From Marinarcus sediminis (GTDB lineage: Bacteria; Campylobacterota; Campylobacteria; Campylobacterales; Arcobacteraceae): DNA of 64,000 nt. This document shows, piece by piece, positions 1 to 9,454 of this stretch (the first letter of the stretch is position 1; each line of letters opens with the position of its first letter). The stretch lies in contig NZ_CP182357.1 of NCBI RefSeq assembly GCF_048571275.1, positions 744,001 through 808,000 of the forward strand, written 5' to 3'. The translations under genes and the position numbers were made by a program. Below the pieces are notes generated by a model. It saw nothing but the letters and a program-made list of their open reading frames with translations. It was not told where the DNA came from and ran no database searches.

Positions 1-1
1 T

Positions 2-688
2 CACAGCGAATTTGTCAAAGTACCCGCTTCTTGGGTTGTGAAAAAACCCAAAAATATTAGTGCAAAAACAATTATGACCTATGGAACAGCTGGATTAACA
101 GCAGCGTTGAGTGTTAATGAACTGCTTAACAATGGCATTACTCCACAAAGTGGTGAAATACTCGTTACGGGTGCAACAGGTGGAGTAGGTTCCATTGCAG
201 TTTCTATCTTAAGTAAATTGGGATTTAACGTTGTTGCCATTTCAGGAAAAGAAAACAAAATCGAATTCTTAAAATCTTTGGGTGCCAAAGAAGTGATATT
301 AAGAAAAGATTTTGACATTGAAAATAAAAAACCCATGGTAAGTGAACGATTTGCAGGAGTTATTGATACCGTAGGTGGCAATATTTTAGCCGAAGCCTTA
401 AAAGCCATTAAATATGATGGTGTCGCAACGTGTTGTGGACTCACTTCTTCATTTACATTAAACACCAATGTATTCCCATTTATTTTAAGAGGTGTCAGAC
501 TCATTGGAATTGATTCTGTTGAATGTAAAATAGAAAAAAAGATTGCCGCATGGGAAAAAGTGGCAAATGAGTTTCATATTGATACACTTGATGAAATTAC
601 ACATGAAATTTCACTCGATGAGATTGAGGATGCATACAAAGCCCTGTTAGGCGGGAATGCTACTGGTCGATATGTAGTAAAATTATAA
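2..688 (+). CDS. AcuI/YhdH-type NADPH-dependent enoyl/acrylyl reductase, 5' partial
   Basis: The reading frame is open from base 2 and runs off the left edge, so the N-terminal GroES-like half is missing and about 229 residues remain. The visible part is the Rossmann domain of a zinc-independent medium-chain dehydrogenase/reductase. It has the nucleotide-binding run VTGATGGVGS, followed by VVAISGKE, AGVIDTVGG and the PFILRGVRLIGIDSV stretch characteristic of the YhdH/AcuI branch (acrylyl-CoA reductase or quinone oxidoreductase). A family member would reduce an activated C=C bond with NADPH in the cytoplasm. The gene converges on the HxlR regulator and shares a terminator with it. The family call is firm; the substrate is unknown. 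Confidence 0.85.
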   Translation, partial: HSEFVKVPASWVVKKPKNISAKTIMTYGTAGLTAALSVNELLNNGITPQSGEILVTGATGGVGSIAVSILSKLGFNVVAISGKENKIEFLKSLGAKEVILRKDFDIENKKPMVSERFAGVIDTVGGNILAEALKAIKYDGVATCCGLTSSFTLNTNVFPFILRGVRLIGIDSVECKIEKKIAAWEKVANEFHIDTLDEITHEISLDEIEDAYKALLGGNATGRYVVKL

Positions 689-710
689 TAAGAACGTATT
701 CGTTCTTATT
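687..710. terminator. Bidirectional terminator between the reductase and HxlR genes
   Basis: Ten-base arms (AATAAGAACG and CGTTCTTATT) enclose a TATT loop exactly between two convergent genes. The A- and T-rich flanks let it work on both strands. Confidence 0.75.
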
Positions 711-1074
711 ATTCAATTTCACAATTCAGATCTTTATTTTTTGAAATGGGGATTTTATGCACTTTAGCATAATCTCTTCCCCAATCGTGAAGTTGTTGTA
801 AAATGGGAATAAGTTTTTCCCCTTCAGCAGTGAGTTTATACTCCACCTTTGGAGGAATCACAGGATATGCAATTCTTTGTACAATCCCTGCTTCTTCAAG
901 TTCACGAAGCTGTTGAGTGAGCATTTTTTGACTGATGGTGGGTATTTGTTTGATGAGTTCACCATTTCTTTTGATGCCATTTTTTAAAGACCAAAGCACG
1001 TAAGCTTTCCACTTTCCACCTATAATATCTGTTGCAAGTTGAAAAAAACAGTTGTATTCTTTTAAATTTTCCAT
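709..1074 (-). CDS. HxlR-family winged-helix transcriptional regulator
   Basis: A 121-residue protein of typical HxlR length. The N-terminal half has CFFQLATDIIGGKWKAYVLW, followed by the helix-turn-helix segment ISQKMLTQQLRELEEAGIV and the wing YPVIPPKVEYKLTAEG, all hallmark HxlR motifs. Such proteins are dimeric one-component regulators, often responding to electrophiles or redox state, and often controlling a neighbouring oxidoreductase. Here the reductase gene converges on it and trxA diverges from it. A perfect palindrome lies in the trxA intergenic region and is a plausible operator. The ligand is unknown. Confidence 0.9.
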   Translation of the reverse strand: MENLKEYNCFFQLATDIIGGKWKAYVLWSLKNGIKRNGELIKQIPTISQKMLTQQLRELEEAGIVQRIAYPVIPPKVEYKLTAEGEKLIPILQQLHDWGRDYAKVHKIPISKNKDLNCEIE

Positions 1075-1129
1075 ATTTTTACCCTATTGGATTTACACAA
1101 TGATAAGAGAAATAAGATTAATAGTTGAT

Positions 1130-1157
1130 TATATAGGTACATTAAAGTACCTATATA
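1130..1157. promoter_or_regulatory. Palindromic operator candidate between hxlR-type gene and trxA
   Basis: TATATAGGTAC and GTACCTATATA form perfect 11-base arms around ATTAAA. The site lies 56 bases upstream of the HxlR-type start and just ahead of the trxA promoter, so autoregulation by the HxlR protein is a reasonable inference. Confidence 0.55.
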
Positions 1158-1173
1158 ACTTTTAAGTACATAC

Positions 1174-1203
1174 TTGACAAAAATAATCTAATGAGATAAC
1201 ATT
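1174..1203 (+). promoter_or_regulatory. Sigma-70-like promoter of trxA
   Basis: TTGACA at 1174-1179 is followed after 18 bases by TAACAT, an imperfect -10. It sits 40 bases upstream of the thioredoxin start and directly downstream of the palindrome. Confidence 0.5.
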
Positions 1204-1242
1204 ACGATTATTAATAACAAATAAAAGACTAAAGGAAATAAA

Positions 1243-1560
1243 ATGGGAAAATATATTGAATTAACATCAGGAAATTTTGATACAACTGTAAGCAAAGGTT
1301 TATCATTGGTTGACTTCTGGGCACCTTGGTGCGGACCTTGTCGAATGTTGGCTCCCGTCATCGATGAATTGGCAGAAGATTTTGCAGGAAAAGCAAATAT
1401 TTGTAAAGTAAATACAGATGAAGAACAAGATTTAGCCGTAAAATATGGTGTTCGATCTATTCCTACAATTTTATTCATGAAAGATGGAGAGATTGTAGAT
1501 ACTATGGTTGGTGCTTCTTCTAAACAAGCATTAACAGAAAAATTAGAAGCATTAGCGTAA
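1243..1560 (+). CDS. trxA: Thioredoxin
   Basis: A 105-residue single-domain thioredoxin, the normal length for TrxA. The active site is WCGPC within VDFWAPWCGPCRM, and the conserved cis-proline region is RSIPTILF. It reduces protein disulfides in the cytoplasm using electrons from thioredoxin reductase, and supports ribonucleotide reductase and peroxiredoxins. A good AAAGGA ribosome-binding site precedes the ATG, and a strong terminator follows, so it is probably monocistronic. Confidence 0.97.
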   Translation: MGKYIELTSGNFDTTVSKGLSLVDFWAPWCGPCRMLAPVIDELAEDFAGKANICKVNTDEEQDLAVKYGVRSIPTILFMKDGEIVDTMVGASSKQALTEKLEALA

Positions 1561-1572
1561 GCTCTACAAATT

Positions 1573-1599
1573 AAAAGATATTCCAAGGGAATATCTTTT
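1573..1599 (+). terminator. Rho-independent terminator after trxA
   Basis: Perfect 12-base arms (AAAAGATATTCC and GGAATATCTTTT) with a 3-base loop, 13 bases after the trxA stop and ending in T residues. Confidence 0.8.
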
Positions 1600-1715
1600 G
1601 CCCCTCCTCCTCTCTGATTCATCATACCCGACATAATAGCAGTATCTAAACTCAGTAAAATTTAGATAAAATAGGCACATAAATAAAATATTTACGTTCA
1701 TACATAGGAAAAATA

Positions 1716-2951
1716 ATGCAACAATTTTTAGAAGAATCAAAAAAAATCAGTCGAGAGATTGCAACGCTCAGTGGTGAAGTTAAAAACAGCGTTTTACTAC
1801 AAATGGCAGATGCCCTTATGGAGCATTGTGATTATATCATTACTCAAAATGACAAAGATATGAAAGCAGGAGAAGAGGATGGTCTGAGCAGTGCACTTAT
1901 GGACAGACTTCTTTTAACTGGTGATAGAGTGGCTTCTATGGCACAAGCCATCAGAGAAATCGCTGCCCTTAAAGACCCCGTCGGACGAACTTTAGAGGGT
2001 TGGGTTACGGAAGATGGTTTAAATATCCAAAAAGTCTCTATTCCTATTGGCGTCATTGGAATTATTTATGAAAGCAGACCCAATGTAACAAGTGACACAG
2101 CAGCATTATGCTTTAAAAGTGGCAATGTGTGTGTCTTAAAAGGGGGAAAAGAAGCTGAACATTCCAACAGAGCCATTGCCAATGTCTTAAGAAATGTACT
2201 TGCACGAAATTCCCTTCCAGAACAAGCCATAGCACTGCTTCCTTTTTCTAACAGAGAGAGTGTAGCGAAGTTAATTAAACAAGATAAATTGGTCGATTTG
2301 ATCATTCCAAGAGGAGGGGAATCATTAATTAAATATATTTGTGAAAACTCTTCTGTACCAGTTGTTAAACATGATAAAGGAGTGTGTCACACCTATATTG
2401 ATAAAAATGCCGATGCACAAATGGCAATTAAAATCGCCATTAACGCAAAATGTCAACGACCAGGCGTATGTAACTCCATGGAAACACTATTGGTGCATAA
2501 AGATATTGCAACACTTATGCTTCCTGCTTTGCATGAAGCATTTATACAGCAAGATACACAACTAAAAGGGTGTGAAAAAACACGAAAAATTATTGATATT
2601 GAGTGTGCCACCCACGAAGATTATGATACAGAATATTTGGCCAATATTCTCAACATCAAAGTTGTCAAAAATGTTAAAGAAGCGGTAGAACATATTTCAA
2701 AACATGGTTCAGGTCATTCAGAAGCCATTATCAGTGAAAACTACTCTGCTGTAAATTACTTTTTGGACCACATTGATGCAGCATGTGTCTATGCCAACGC
2801 AAGCACAAGATTCACCGATGGTGGTGCATTTGGATTAGGGGCGGAAGTAGGTATTTCCACCAACAAACTTCATGCTCGAGGACCTATGGGCATCAATGAC
2901 TTAACAACGTATAAATTTAAAATTTTAGGTAATGGTCAAGTAAGAAAATAA
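1716..2951 (+). CDS. proA: Gamma-glutamyl phosphate reductase (proline biosynthesis)
   Basis: A 411-residue member of the aldehyde dehydrogenase superfamily. It converts L-glutamyl-5-phosphate to glutamate-5-semialdehyde with NADPH, the second step of proline synthesis, in the cytoplasm. Recognisable ProA segments are PIGVIGIIYESRPNVT, the catalytic-cysteine region KCQRPGVCNSMETLLV, and the C-terminal FGLGAEVGISTNKLHARGPM. Length and motifs are complete. It stands alone, bounded by terminators, with a weak GGAAAA ribosome-binding site before the ATG. Confidence 0.97.
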   Translation: MQQFLEESKKISREIATLSGEVKNSVLLQMADALMEHCDYIITQNDKDMKAGEEDGLSSALMDRLLLTGDRVASMAQAIREIAALKDPVGRTLEGWVTEDGLNIQKVSIPIGVIGIIYESRPNVTSDTAALCFKSGNVCVLKGGKEAEHSNRAIANVLRNVLARNSLPEQAIALLPFSNRESVAKLIKQDKLVDLIIPRGGESLIKYICENSSVPVVKHDKGVCHTYIDKNADAQMAIKIAINAKCQRPGVCNSMETLLVHKDIATLMLPALHEAFIQQDTQLKGCEKTRKIIDIECATHEDYDTEYLANILNIKVVKNVKEAVEHISKHGSGHSEAIISENYSAVNYFLDHIDAACVYANASTRFTDGGAFGLGAEVGISTNKLHARGPMGINDLTTYKFKILGNGQVRK

Positions 2952-2953
2952 AC

Positions 2954-2981
2954 AACAATAAGAGAACTTTCTCTTATTGTT
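2954..2981. terminator. Bidirectional terminator between proA and the PAS histidine kinase gene
   Basis: AACAATAAGAG pairs with CTCTTATTGTT, and the pairing can extend by two more A-T pairs. It fills the gap between two convergent stop codons. Confidence 0.75.
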
Positions 2982-4880
2982 TTAATCATGAATCACATCA
3001 ATATTGTGTAAGCTTTGAGGTATTTGAATATCAATTTTAATGCCTTTTTGCTTTTCTCCTTTGTATTTATAATTTACGTTTTTAATGCCGATGCTCCCCA
3101 TAAAATGTTTTACAATAATTTCATACGTCATATAAAGTCCAATACCCGTACCATTGCTTTGATGTTTTGTAGTGAAATATGGTTCAAAGACATGTTCTAA
3201 AATATCTTTAGGAATACCACCGGCATTATCTTTAATGGATAAAAAAATGTTTTTATCTTTTTCATACGCATCAATAAATATATATTTCTTATCAATACTG
3301 TTTTTATGAAAAGCCTCTTGAGAGTTATTGAGAATATTGACCAATGATTGCATCAGTTCATTTTCTAATCCCTCAAGCTTTATCTCACTAATATCTCTGA
3401 TGACCTCAATTTTGTCATCATAGAGTCTGTAGCCAATTAAATCAAGCATTTTCTGAACTGTTTTACCAATATCAAAAATTGTTTTTTCATTTTTTGTATT
3501 AAAATAGTTTTTAAAGTTATCAATGGTTGTTGAAAGTCCCAAGGTGTTATCCATAATCACATCCACAAATTCAGCAAACTTTTCATCATTTAACGTGTCA
3601 AACTCTTTATTAAGTTTCAAACCACTCGCCGCTGTTGAAATCGTGGAGAGAGGTTGCCGCCATTGATGGGCAATACTCTCAAGCATCTCTCTCATTGCAA
3701 TCATTTTAGATTGTTGCGATAAAATATGCTCTTTTTCTTTAAGCAATTCTTGTGTCTTTTTCTCTTTAGTAATGTCCAATTTAATGGCCAAATATTCTGT
3801 AACTTCTCCCTTTTCATTTAAAATAGGGGTAATAGAGGCTTTCTCAAAAGAGATGCGTCCATCTTTATTTTTATTAATGAATTCACCTTGCCATTGTTGT
3901 CCTGACGAAATTGTTTTTTTCAATTCTTCATAAAATGAGTTGGGCTGTTGATAGGACTTAAGCATCGAAGGCGTATTACCTAAGACCTCATTTTTAGTGT
4001 ATCCCGTAACTTTCTCAAAACTTTTATTGACATATTTTATTTTATACTCTTTATCTGTAATTACAACAATATTATCACTGTTTTGAACCGCTTTTTTAAA
4101 GCGTATTAACTCTGTTTTCTTAAGTGTTAAAAGGTGTATATAGTATAAAAAGGCCAGCAGAGCAAAAAAGAGAATTGTCATTAAAAACCACACAACATTT
4201 TGCAAGGAATTGATAATATAATTTGAATATGAAGCAAAATTTTCTTCATAAAGATTTAATTTCTCAGCCAATCCAAGGAATAACGATGCTTCTTTAAGTT
4301 TATTAAACTCTGAATAATATAAAAGAATAATTTTAGCGTGTGCGATAAAAATTTCTTCAGCTTTATTGCTTGTTTTAAAAGTATTAACATCTTTATTCAA
4401 ACTATCAAGCTCTATTTCAGGATTATAATCTAATCCGATAATTGAATTGTATATATGCAAAAGTTTTTTGTTGTCTATATCATTATTAAGCTTTTGAATA
4501 TATCGATAAGAGTTGTTCAGTACAGCACTTTTAGAAACAACTCTATTGACAAGCTCAACTTTCTTCTCCAAATCTTTTTGTATCGTAAAAAAAGATTGTT
4601 TCAAAAGAGGCGTGTCGAGTTGTTTAAAGAGTTCATTATTCTCTATTTCATTTACATTCGTGCTGATGGCATAAATATTGTTTTGTATCAAATCAAAGTT
4701 ATTATAATTGATTTTTGAAGACATGAAAATATCGAAATCTTTATTCAAAGAGACCAAAGTTGCAATCTTCTTATAGAGTAAAAAAAAGTTGTCTATCTTT
4801 TTATTGGCATTGAGTGTGTTATACATCAGCATTCCCACAATTAAAAAGAAAAACAGTGAAATTAAAATCGATTTTTTCAA
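2982..4880 (-). CDS. PAS-domain membrane sensor histidine kinase
   Basis: A 632-residue protein. A transmembrane segment near residues 5-23 and a second near 225-250 (WFLMTILFFALLAFLYYIHLL) enclose a helical periplasmic sensor region of about 200 residues. A PAS domain with NSDNIVVITDKEYKIKYVN and GYTKNEVLG plus its C-terminal extension follows. The dimerisation box carries HQWRQPL with the phosphorylatable His. The ATPase domain has a DNAGGIP G1 box and GTGIGLYM. It overlaps the upstream peroxidase gene by 4 bases, so they are co-transcribed. No response regulator is adjacent, so the output is unknown. Confidence 0.9.
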   Translation of the reverse strand: MKKSILISLFFFLIVGMLMYNTLNANKKIDNFFLLYKKIATLVSLNKDFDIFMSSKINYNNFDLIQNNIYAISTNVNEIENNELFKQLDTPLLKQSFFTIQKDLEKKVELVNRVVSKSAVLNNSYRYIQKLNNDIDNKKLLHIYNSIIGLDYNPEIELDSLNKDVNTFKTSNKAEEIFIAHAKIILLYYSEFNKLKEASLFLGLAEKLNLYEENFASYSNYIINSLQNVVWFLMTILFFALLAFLYYIHLLTLKKTELIRFKKAVQNSDNIVVITDKEYKIKYVNKSFEKVTGYTKNEVLGNTPSMLKSYQQPNSFYEELKKTISSGQQWQGEFINKNKDGRISFEKASITPILNEKGEVTEYLAIKLDITKEKKTQELLKEKEHILSQQSKMIAMREMLESIAHQWRQPLSTISTAASGLKLNKEFDTLNDEKFAEFVDVIMDNTLGLSTTIDNFKNYFNTKNEKTIFDIGKTVQKMLDLIGYRLYDDKIEVIRDISEIKLEGLENELMQSLVNILNNSQEAFHKNSIDKKYIFIDAYEKDKNIFLSIKDNAGGIPKDILEHVFEPYFTTKHQSNGTGIGLYMTYEIIVKHFMGSIGIKNVNYKYKGEKQKGIKIDIQIPQSLHNIDVIHD

Positions 4881-5803
4881 TTCATATCCATAATTTTAGG
4901 TTGTTCACCCGTAAGTGTTTTTAAAAATGACAAAATTTTCTCAACATTTTCAGCTTTAGGTTTTATGCCCACTTGATACTCCAACATGATTTCAATGGTT
5001 TCTTTAAGAGTTGAAATGGTTCCACTGTGCAAATAGGGGGCAGTATGTTCAATATTTCTTAACGTTGGTACTTTATAAAAGTATCTGTCCTCTTCATTTT
5101 TTGTCACATTATATCGTCCGAGATATTTGTTCTTTTCATAATGCATAATCTTTAAAATTCCCATTTGCTGAAACAGATTTCCTCCCAGATTCACTCCATT
5201 GTGGCAAGAGATACATCCATATGATTTAAAAAGCTCAAACCCCTCTTTTTCATCATCATTTAATGCCGTTTTATCCCCTTTTAAATATTGATCAAATTTA
5301 GAATTAGGGGTAATTAATGCTTTCTCAAACTCTACAATAGCATCTAATACGAAATCAAATGTAATTTCACTATTAAATACTGTTTTAAAAGATTTGACAT
5401 AAGAAGCGTCTTTTTTTAATTTTTGAACAACTTCATTGGAATGAGAATTCATTTCAACAGGATTATGTATGGGTCCCATGGCTTGCTCTTTTAAATCTTT
5501 GGCTCTGCCATCCCAAAATTGCACAAAATTGTATCGGGAATTTAAAACAGTCGGAGAATTTACTGACCCTTTCTTGTTATTAACGCCTATAGAAAAACGT
5601 TTATTGTCATCTCCACCTTCAGAAATAATGTGACAGTTAGCACAAGAGATTGTATTATCGCTGCTTAATCTTTTCTCAAAAAAGAGCCTTTTCCCAAGCA
5701 ATGCCTTTGATAAATTGATATCTAATTTATCTTCAATAGGTGAAATTAATTCTGCAAAAAGTGAATGATTAATCAGGATAATTATTAATATTATTTTTTT
5801 CAT
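4877..5803 (-). CDS. Periplasmic diheme cytochrome c peroxidase/MauG-like protein
   Basis: A 308-residue exported protein with a signal peptide (MKKIILIIILINHSLFAEL). It contains two CxxCH haem c sites, CANCH near residue 55 and CISCH near 198, the arrangement of bacterial diheme peroxidases. NSPTVLNSRYN, FWDGRAKDLKEQA and VPTLRNIEHTAPYLHSG are also family hallmarks. It would reduce hydrogen peroxide in the periplasm with electrons from cytochrome c. The overlap with the PAS kinase gene suggests a shared transcript, perhaps sensing and detoxifying oxidants together; that link is inference. Confidence 0.9.
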   Translation of the reverse strand: MKKIILIIILINHSLFAELISPIEDKLDINLSKALLGKRLFFEKRLSSDNTISCANCHIISEGGDDNKRFSIGVNNKKGSVNSPTVLNSRYNFVQFWDGRAKDLKEQAMGPIHNPVEMNSHSNEVVQKLKKDASYVKSFKTVFNSEITFDFVLDAIVEFEKALITPNSKFDQYLKGDKTALNDDEKEGFELFKSYGCISCHNGVNLGGNLFQQMGILKIMHYEKNKYLGRYNVTKNEEDRYFYKVPTLRNIEHTAPYLHSGTISTLKETIEIMLEYQVGIKPKAENVEKILSFLKTLTGEQPKIMDMN

Positions 5804-5874
5804 AATGTTATTCTACTATTTTTTTTATTTGTTTTCCTATATAATTAAAGGAAAATTAATAAATAGGATTAATT

Positions 5875-6195
5875 ATGTCAAAAAAGATATATTGTGTCGC
5901 TGGTTTTAAAGCCAAAAAAGGCAAAGAAGAAGCTCTTTTTAAAGTGCTTCAAAATCTTGAACCTCAAACTCAAAGAGAAGATGGTTGTATTCAGTATTTG
6001 GTCACTAAACACATTTCACACCCCAATGCAACAGGAGACTCACTTCCGATTGTTTTTAATGAAATATGGAGAGATAAAGCTGCTTTTGAACTGCATTGTG
6101 CCAAAGAGTATATTACGGATTTCTTTCAAACACATTGTCTCAATAAAGATGGTTTGGTTGAAGAGTATAATGTTTGTGTTTACAGTGATGAATAA
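5875..6195 (+). CDS. Antibiotic biosynthesis monooxygenase-fold protein (YgiN-like)
   Basis: A 106-residue single ABM domain. The pattern CVAGFKAKKGKEEALFKVL, then REDGCIQYLV, then FNEIWRDKAAFELH matches the YgiN-type dimeric ferredoxin-like fold. Members act as quinol monooxygenases or have unknown roles. The stop overlaps the ATG of the next gene by one base, indicating translational coupling with ogt. A GGATTA ribosome-binding site lies upstream. The fold is confident; the reaction is not known. Confidence 0.8.
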   Translation: MSKKIYCVAGFKAKKGKEEALFKVLQNLEPQTQREDGCIQYLVTKHISHPNATGDSLPIVFNEIWRDKAAFELHCAKEYITDFFQTHCLNKDGLVEEYNVCVYSDE

Positions 6196-6725
6196 TGAGA
6201 ACTTTTTCTGCTCTTAAAAAAAATGTCATCACAACTTCTGTGATCCAAACACCTTTGGGTGATATGTTTGCAGCTTCAAGCCAAAAAGGAATTTGTATGT
6301 TAAGTTTTTATCACAAATTCCATATTGATGCCCAACTTAAAAATTTAAAAGAGAAATTTAACGCCGATATTATTCGTGCGGAGAATGACTATTTTGAAAC
6401 CCTTCAACTGCAACTCAATGAGTATTTTAACGGGCAACGAAAAGAGTTCAAAATTCCTTTACAACTTTTGGGTACTGCTTTTCAGATGCAAGCGTGGAAA
6501 GCACTTTTAAACATACCTTATGGGCAAACCATTTCCTATGAGCAACAAGCATCTAACATCAACCATGCCAAAGCATACCGAGCCGTTGCCAACGCCAACA
6601 GCCAAAATATGATTGCCATACTTGTACCTTGCCACAGAGTCATCAATAAAAATGGTCAAATGGGAGGATATTCAGGTGGCATTGATAAAAAAGAGTTTTT
6701 ACTTCACTTAGAAAGGAACAACTAA
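6195..6725 (+). CDS. ogt: Methylated-DNA--protein-cysteine methyltransferase
   Basis: A 176-residue DNA repair protein that transfers methyl groups from O6-methylguanine to its own cysteine. The acceptor motif is seen as VPCHRVI, preceded by the DNA-binding helix region TISYEQQASN and RAVANANSQN and followed by GGYSGGIDKKEFLL. Its length fits Ogt/MGMT single-domain enzymes without an Ada regulatory domain. It overlaps the ABM-fold gene and is probably translated from the same mRNA. Confidence 0.94.
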   Translation: MRTFSALKKNVITTSVIQTPLGDMFAASSQKGICMLSFYHKFHIDAQLKNLKEKFNADIIRAENDYFETLQLQLNEYFNGQRKEFKIPLQLLGTAFQMQAWKALLNIPYGQTISYEQQASNINHAKAYRAVANANSQNMIAILVPCHRVINKNGQMGGYSGGIDKKEFLLHLERNN

Positions 6726-6792
6726 AAAAGAGCATTACCTCTTTTTTACCACCAAAAAAATATAAACTGCTTTCAAATAAAAAGGAGTTTAT

Positions 6793-8136
6793 ATGACTTA
6801 CAAAACAAAAAGATATTGCGTTTATCTTTTCATCACCCTTTTTTCATTGATTTTACCTTTTATTACAATCAATGAAAACCATATGTTGCTTTTGTCGTTT
6901 GATAAAATGCTGTTTCAATTTGCTGGTTTCTCATTTGAGATGCAAGAGCTGTATATCATGCCATTTTTACTGATGATTTTATTCATTGGTATTTTTGTCA
7001 TGACAACCATAGGGGGACGAATCTGGTGCTCATGGGCCTGTCCTCAAACAATTTTTAGAGTACTGTATCGTGATTTAATTGAATCCAAACTCTTTAAATT
7101 ACGAAAAATCAGTAACAAACAAAAAGATATTGATTATACAAAATACTCAAATCAAATCAAAAAAGTTTTAGCAACAACCGTTTTTCTACTTTTAGGGCTG
7201 ATTATCTCGGTTGATTTTATGTGGTATTTTGTGCCACCAGAAGATTTCTTTGCTTACATGCAAAAACCCACTGAACACATTTTTATGATTTTATTTATTT
7301 TAAGTACTACGTTGTTTCTTTTTTATACGGTAGTTTTAGCCAAAGAGGACTACTGTGTCTATTTTTGCCCCTATTCAAGAATCCAATCGGTTTTATACGA
7401 TGACAACACCGTACAAGTCATTTATGATACCAACCGAGGTGGAAACATTTATACCAATGGGGAAAAATCAATCTTTAAAGCCAAAGAGTTTACGGCACAA
7501 GAAGAATGCACTACGTGTGAATCGTGTGTAAAAGTGTGTCCTACGCATATTGATATTCGAAAAGGGTTTCAAGTTGAGTGTATTAACTGTTTAGAGTGTG
7601 CCGATGCATGTACTGATGTAATGGGAAAACTGGGGAAACCTTCGCTTATTTCGTGGGGAAGCACCAATGCGGTTTTACATAAAACAAAAACCGTGGTTTA
7701 TTCGGCAAAAAATATCATGTATTTTGTCTCTATTTTTATCTGTATTGCGCTAATGGCACTGTTTGCTTCAGGCAAAGAGAGTATTTTACTCAATGTGAAT
7801 AAAACCACCAGTTTGTATAAAATCAACAATGAAAAACGTGTAAGAAATAACTATATTTTCACCATTCAAAACCGAGAAAAAGAGACATTGACATACGATA
7901 TAAAAGTCAATAATCCTAATTTCAGAGTCAAAAACTTCAAAACTTTTAAACTGCAACCCAACCAACGAGTTAAAAAAGTGGTCATTATTGAAAGCACTAA
8001 GACCTTAAGTCTGTCCGCCATAAAAGATACCCCTATAGGACTGCAGGTAATTGTTTTTGCCAAAGAGAATCCTGAAAAATTTAATTTGACACAAACCGTC
8101 TCATTTATCTATCCACGAGACTCTTTGCTTAAATAG
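6793..8136 (+). CDS. ccoG: cbb3 cytochrome oxidase accessory protein CcoG/FixG/RdxA
   Basis: A 447-residue inner-membrane polyferredoxin. About five hydrophobic segments are seen, with the typical RIWCSWACPQTIFRVLYRD after the second. Two clustered motifs, CTTCESCVKVCP and CINCLECADACT, bind 4Fe-4S centres, and a C-terminal FixG Ig-like periplasmic domain follows residue 330. CcoG is thought to reduce copper for cbb3 oxidase assembly, and cbb3 is the low-oxygen oxidase suited to a microaerobic diazotroph. The cbb3 structural genes are not in the window. Its 3' end overlaps the convergent kinase gene by 8 bases. Confidence 0.93.
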   Translation: MTYKTKRYCVYLFITLFSLILPFITINENHMLLLSFDKMLFQFAGFSFEMQELYIMPFLLMILFIGIFVMTTIGGRIWCSWACPQTIFRVLYRDLIESKLFKLRKISNKQKDIDYTKYSNQIKKVLATTVFLLLGLIISVDFMWYFVPPEDFFAYMQKPTEHIFMILFILSTTLFLFYTVVLAKEDYCVYFCPYSRIQSVLYDDNTVQVIYDTNRGGNIYTNGEKSIFKAKEFTAQEECTTCESCVKVCPTHIDIRKGFQVECINCLECADACTDVMGKLGKPSLISWGSTNAVLHKTKTVVYSAKNIMYFVSIFICIALMALFASGKESILLNVNKTTSLYKINNEKRVRNNYIFTIQNREKETLTYDIKVNNPNFRVKNFKTFKLQPNQRVKKVVIIESTKTLSLSAIKDTPIGLQVIVFAKENPEKFNLTQTVSFIYPRDSLLK

Positions 8137-9454
8137 CTTTTTCAAAAAAGAGGGAAAATACCGCTCCCTCTTTTTCGTTTTTGACCTCTATTTTCCCATT
8201 TAAACTCTTTTCTAAAATGGTTTTAACCATGCTCAAACCTATGCCTGAACCCTCTTTTTTAGTTGAATAATAGGGTTCAAATATTTTATTTAACTGTTTG
8301 ATTCCACCTGCATTATCGGCAATACGAACAATCACATCCGAACTGTTTGCATCGACAGTTATGATTATTTTAGGGTATTGAATGGTACTTAATGCCTCTT
8401 TTGAATTATTGACAAGGTTGATAATAATTTGTGTTAACTCATTTGAAATACCAAAAATTTTTACCGCTTCGTTCGTTTTAAATTGCAATTCCAACTCAAT
8501 ATTTTTTTGTTGAAGATCAGCTTGAATGATAGTAATTGCTCTGTGAATAGCCTCTTTAACTGAAAAATTCTCTTTATGTTTTGAAGGAGCATAAAACTCT
8601 TTAAAGTCATCAATGGTTTTTGACATAAAATGCAACTGGGCATTGGCTTGTTCCACTTTTTTATCAAAATATGTAAGATCTAACGTATGAGTTTCAAAGG
8701 CTTTTTTGAGATTAATTAAAATATAGGAAAGATTATTTAAAGGTTGTCGCCATTGGTGTGCAATATTGCCTATCATTTGTCCTGATTGTGCCAATCGGGT
8801 TTGATGAAAAAGTTGTTCCAGAAAATCTTCATTCTCTTTGCGTTGTTCTTGATACTTATACGCCACGCTCATGGTAAATAACACCGCTTCAATGGCAAAA
8901 GCCACCAATACAATGTCAACATAGCCTTTTTGAATATAGAGCGCTTTAACATCACTGAAATATAAAAACAGACAAAAAACAGACCACCCAAGCACATAGA
9001 TAAACGTAGGTTTTAATCCTTGTTTATAATTAAATGCCACCGAGATAAAAAGCACAAAATAAATCACCGTATACGGTAAATACTCAAATAATATATAGTG
9101 ATAAAAAGAGGTTAAAATAATAAAAATCAGCATAAAGGTGTGTATCAACAACTCTGTTTGTGATTGCATTTTAGGGATAAAATCACCATGATAAAAGCCA
9201 ACAGCAAAGGCAAACGCAAACAACGTTGCAAATGTGAGTGAAATCTCTTCTATTAACGGTACATTAAAAAAGAGTTTACTGTACGCAATGATAAAAATAA
9301 AAGAACATATTTGCATGACAGAGTAGGTTAAATAGATGAGTTCTTTGGTATAAATATATCGAATCATCGTATAAAAAATGGTCATGGATACAATACCAAA
9401 CGTCACACCAAAAGCCAAAAGAGTATTTGCCTCAAACATTAATTTTATACCCAA
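8129..9454 (-). CDS. Seven-TM sensor histidine kinase
   Basis: A 441-residue protein. The N-terminal 200 residues form about seven hydrophobic helices resembling a 7TMR-DISM sensor without the extracellular domain. A short coiled coil leads to the H-box IGNIAHQWRQPLNNLSY. The ATPase domain carries N (LVNNSKEAL), RIADNAGGI and GSGIGLSMVK. It overlaps the upstream response regulator gene by 23 bases, so the two form a tightly coupled two-component pair. The signal is unknown. Confidence 0.9.
   Translation of the reverse strand: MGIKLMFEANTLLAFGVTFGIVSMTIFYTMIRYIYTKELIYLTYSVMQICSFIFIIAYSKLFFNVPLIEEISLTFATLFAFAFAVGFYHGDFIPKMQSQTELLIHTFMLIFIILTSFYHYILFEYLPYTVIYFVLFISVAFNYKQGLKPTFIYVLGWSVFCLFLYFSDVKALYIQKGYVDIVLVAFAIEAVLFTMSVAYKYQEQRKENEDFLEQLFHQTRLAQSGQMIGNIAHQWRQPLNNLSYILINLKKAFETHTLDLTYFDKKVEQANAQLHFMSKTIDDFKEFYAPSKHKENFSVKEAIHRAITIIQADLQQKNIELELQFKTNEAVKIFGISNELTQIIINLVNNSKEALSTIQYPKIIITVDANSSDVIVRIADNAGGIKQLNKIFEPYYSTKKEGSGIGLSMVKTILEKSLNGKIEVKNEKEGAVFSLFFEKAI

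Noticed and set aside
1188..1634. Leftward ORF opposite trxA
   Set aside because: It lies antisense to a firm thioredoxin gene, has no ribosome-binding site and resembles no protein.
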